NCBI GenBank assembly: GCA_003650625.1
Contig: QMQW01000028.1
Location: 1-5,581 of the forward strand
From: Thermoproteota archaeon
GTDB taxonomy: Archaea; Thermoproteota; Methanomethylicia; Culexarchaeales; Culexmicrobiaceae
Length of the DNA: 5,581 nt
Reading direction: 5' to 3'
Part shown: piece by piece, positions 4,707 to 5,581 of the stretch
Layout: each line of letters starts with the position of its first letter
How positions within the stretch are numbered: position 1 is the stretch's first letter
The notes under the pieces: model-generated
Told to the model about the DNA's origin: nothing
What the model saw: the letters and a program-made list of their open reading frames with translations, nothing else
Database searches by the model: none
Position numbers and translations under genes: made by a program

Positions 4707-5581
4707 ATGGCTTCAGCAGACTTAACGGTCGAGATAGCCTCACTTAAATTGAGAAACCCATTAATTTTAGCTTCAGGCGTTTTAGGGAATACCGGCGCGA
4801 TTCTTCGACGAGTTGCTGAAGCAGGAGCTGGAGCTGTCACTACAAAGTCTATAGGGCTTAAGCCTAGAAAGGGGTACGCAAACCCAACTATAGTTGAAGT
4901 AGACTGCGGATTCATAAACGCCATGGGGCTGCCAAATCCAGGAGTTGACGAATTCATAGAGGAGCTGAAAATAGCGAAGGAGGGGGGAGTCCCAGTTATA
5001 GCATCTGTCTTTGGCTCGAGCCCGAAGGAGTACGCGGAGGTCGCGCATAAGCTGGAGGATGCTGGAGCTGACGCTATTGAACTTAACCTGTCCTGCCCCC
5101 ATGCAGGCGGATTAATACATTTCTCGCAAAACCCCAAGAAAGCATATGAAGTAGTAAAAGAGGTGAAAAGCACGGTTCGAATCCCCGTTTTCGCTAAGTT
5201 GACTGCGGAAGTGCCAAGCATAGCTGAAGTTGGATTAGCCGTGGAAAAAGCGGGGGCAGATGGCGTGACCGCAATAAATACGCTGAGAGCAATGGTGATA
5301 GATATAGAATTAGGATTGCCAGTATTGGCAAATGCCTTTGGAGGGCTTAGTGGGCGAGCCATTAAGCCAATTGCAGTCAGATGCGTATACGAGCTCTACG
5401 AGAAGCTGAGCATTCCAATAATTGGAGTAGGAGGAGTATTAACATCTGAAGATGTCATTGAATTTTTAATGGCCGGAGCAAGCGCAGTGCAGGTTGGATC
5501 AGCCATCGCAATAAAAGACCTATCAATATTTAAGGAGCTTACGGAGGGGCTTAAGAGCTTCATGATGAGAAAGGGGTATGA
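4707..5581 (+). CDS. pyrD: dihydroorotate dehydrogenase, class 1B catalytic subunit, 3' end cut by window edge
   Basis: FMN enzyme oxidising dihydroorotate to orotate in de novo pyrimidine synthesis. It is cytoplasmic; class 1B forms usually pair with PyrK, an FAD/2Fe-2S subunit passing electrons to NAD. My translation gives 291 residues to the right edge, against about 300-310 for the family, so only the last few residues are missing. Motifs are NPLILASGVLGN (17-28), TTKSIG (45-50), NAMGLPNPG (71-79), SVFGSS (100-105), and ELNLSCPHAGG (126-134... loop), where C130 is the expected catalytic base. FAKLTAEV (162-169), INTLRAMVIDIE (190-201), FGGLSGRAIKPIAVR (211-225), GVGGV (240-244) and QVGSA (262-266) form the flavin-phosphate site. 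The SCPH form and Cys base point to class 1B rather than the membrane-linked class 2 (Ser base). Start ATG 4707 has no clear SD. pyrK would be expected nearby but is not in the window. Confidence 0.95.
   Translation, partial: MASADLTVEIASLKLRNPLILASGVLGNTGAILRRVAEAGAGAVTTKSIGLKPRKGYANPTIVEVDCGFINAMGLPNPGVDEFIEELKIAKEGGVPVIASVFGSSPKEYAEVAHKLEDAGADAIELNLSCPHAGGLIHFSQNPKKAYEVVKEVKSTVRIPVFAKLTAEVPSIAEVGLAVEKAGADGVTAINTLRAMVIDIELGLPVLANAFGGLSGRAIKPIAVRCVYELYEKLSIPIIGVGGVLTSEDVIEFLMAGASAVQVGSAIAIKDLSIFKELTEGLKSFMMRKGY

Noticed and set aside
4634..5362. A 242-codon open frame on the minus strand opposite pyrD
   Set aside because: It lies antisense to a well-conserved pyrD, its translation is Ser/Pro/Thr-rich without recognisable motifs, and it would also fill the nop5/pyrD promoter gap. 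It is a shadow of pyrD codon bias.

Overview
The window comes from an archaeal chromosome. Evidence for this is the nop5–fibrillarin pair (archaeal C/D-box RNP proteins), an archaeal-type Trm1, a THEP1-like NTPase, a UPF0216 (DUF61) protein found in archaea, a class 1B PyrD with an archaeal-style SCPH motif, AT-rich TATA-like boxes 35–45 bp upstream of starts, and Shine-Dalgarno sites matching the archaeal 16S tail. A Thermoproteota/TACK lineage is my best guess, but no marker here settles it. Coding density is very high: seven genes and no gene-free stretch longer than 76 bases.

Layout from left to right. A minus-strand pair (THEP1-like NTPase then trm1) is transcribed towards the left edge, where trm1 is cut off. 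A 74-bp divergent promoter region separates it from plus-strand rnhB (RNase HII). rnhB converges on, and overlaps by 6 bp, the last gene of a minus-strand operon: nop5, then fibrillarin (flpA), then a UPF0216 gene. A 76-bp divergent region separates nop5 from plus-strand pyrD, which runs off the right edge close to its natural end.

The functional theme is RNA metabolism. Nop5 and fibrillarin are the scaffold and the methyltransferase of the C/D sRNP that 2'-O-methylates rRNA and tRNA. Trm1 dimethylates G26 of tRNA. RNase HII removes RNA from RNA/DNA hybrids. PyrD supplies orotate for pyrimidine synthesis. The UPF0216 protein and the THEP1-like NTPase are the two products whose cellular roles are unclear, and each sits in an operon with an RNA-modification enzyme.

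This is ordinary core genome. I see no mobile element, CRISPR array, tRNA/rRNA gene or defence system, and no clear new system. The points worth a second look are small: a DD instead of DE catalytic pair in RNase HII, Ala in place of the usual Asp before the catalytic His of fibrillarin, Shine-Dalgarno sites built from the stop codons of upstream genes at all three same-strand junctions, two compact divergent promoters, and the operon context of the UPF0216 and THEP1-like genes.
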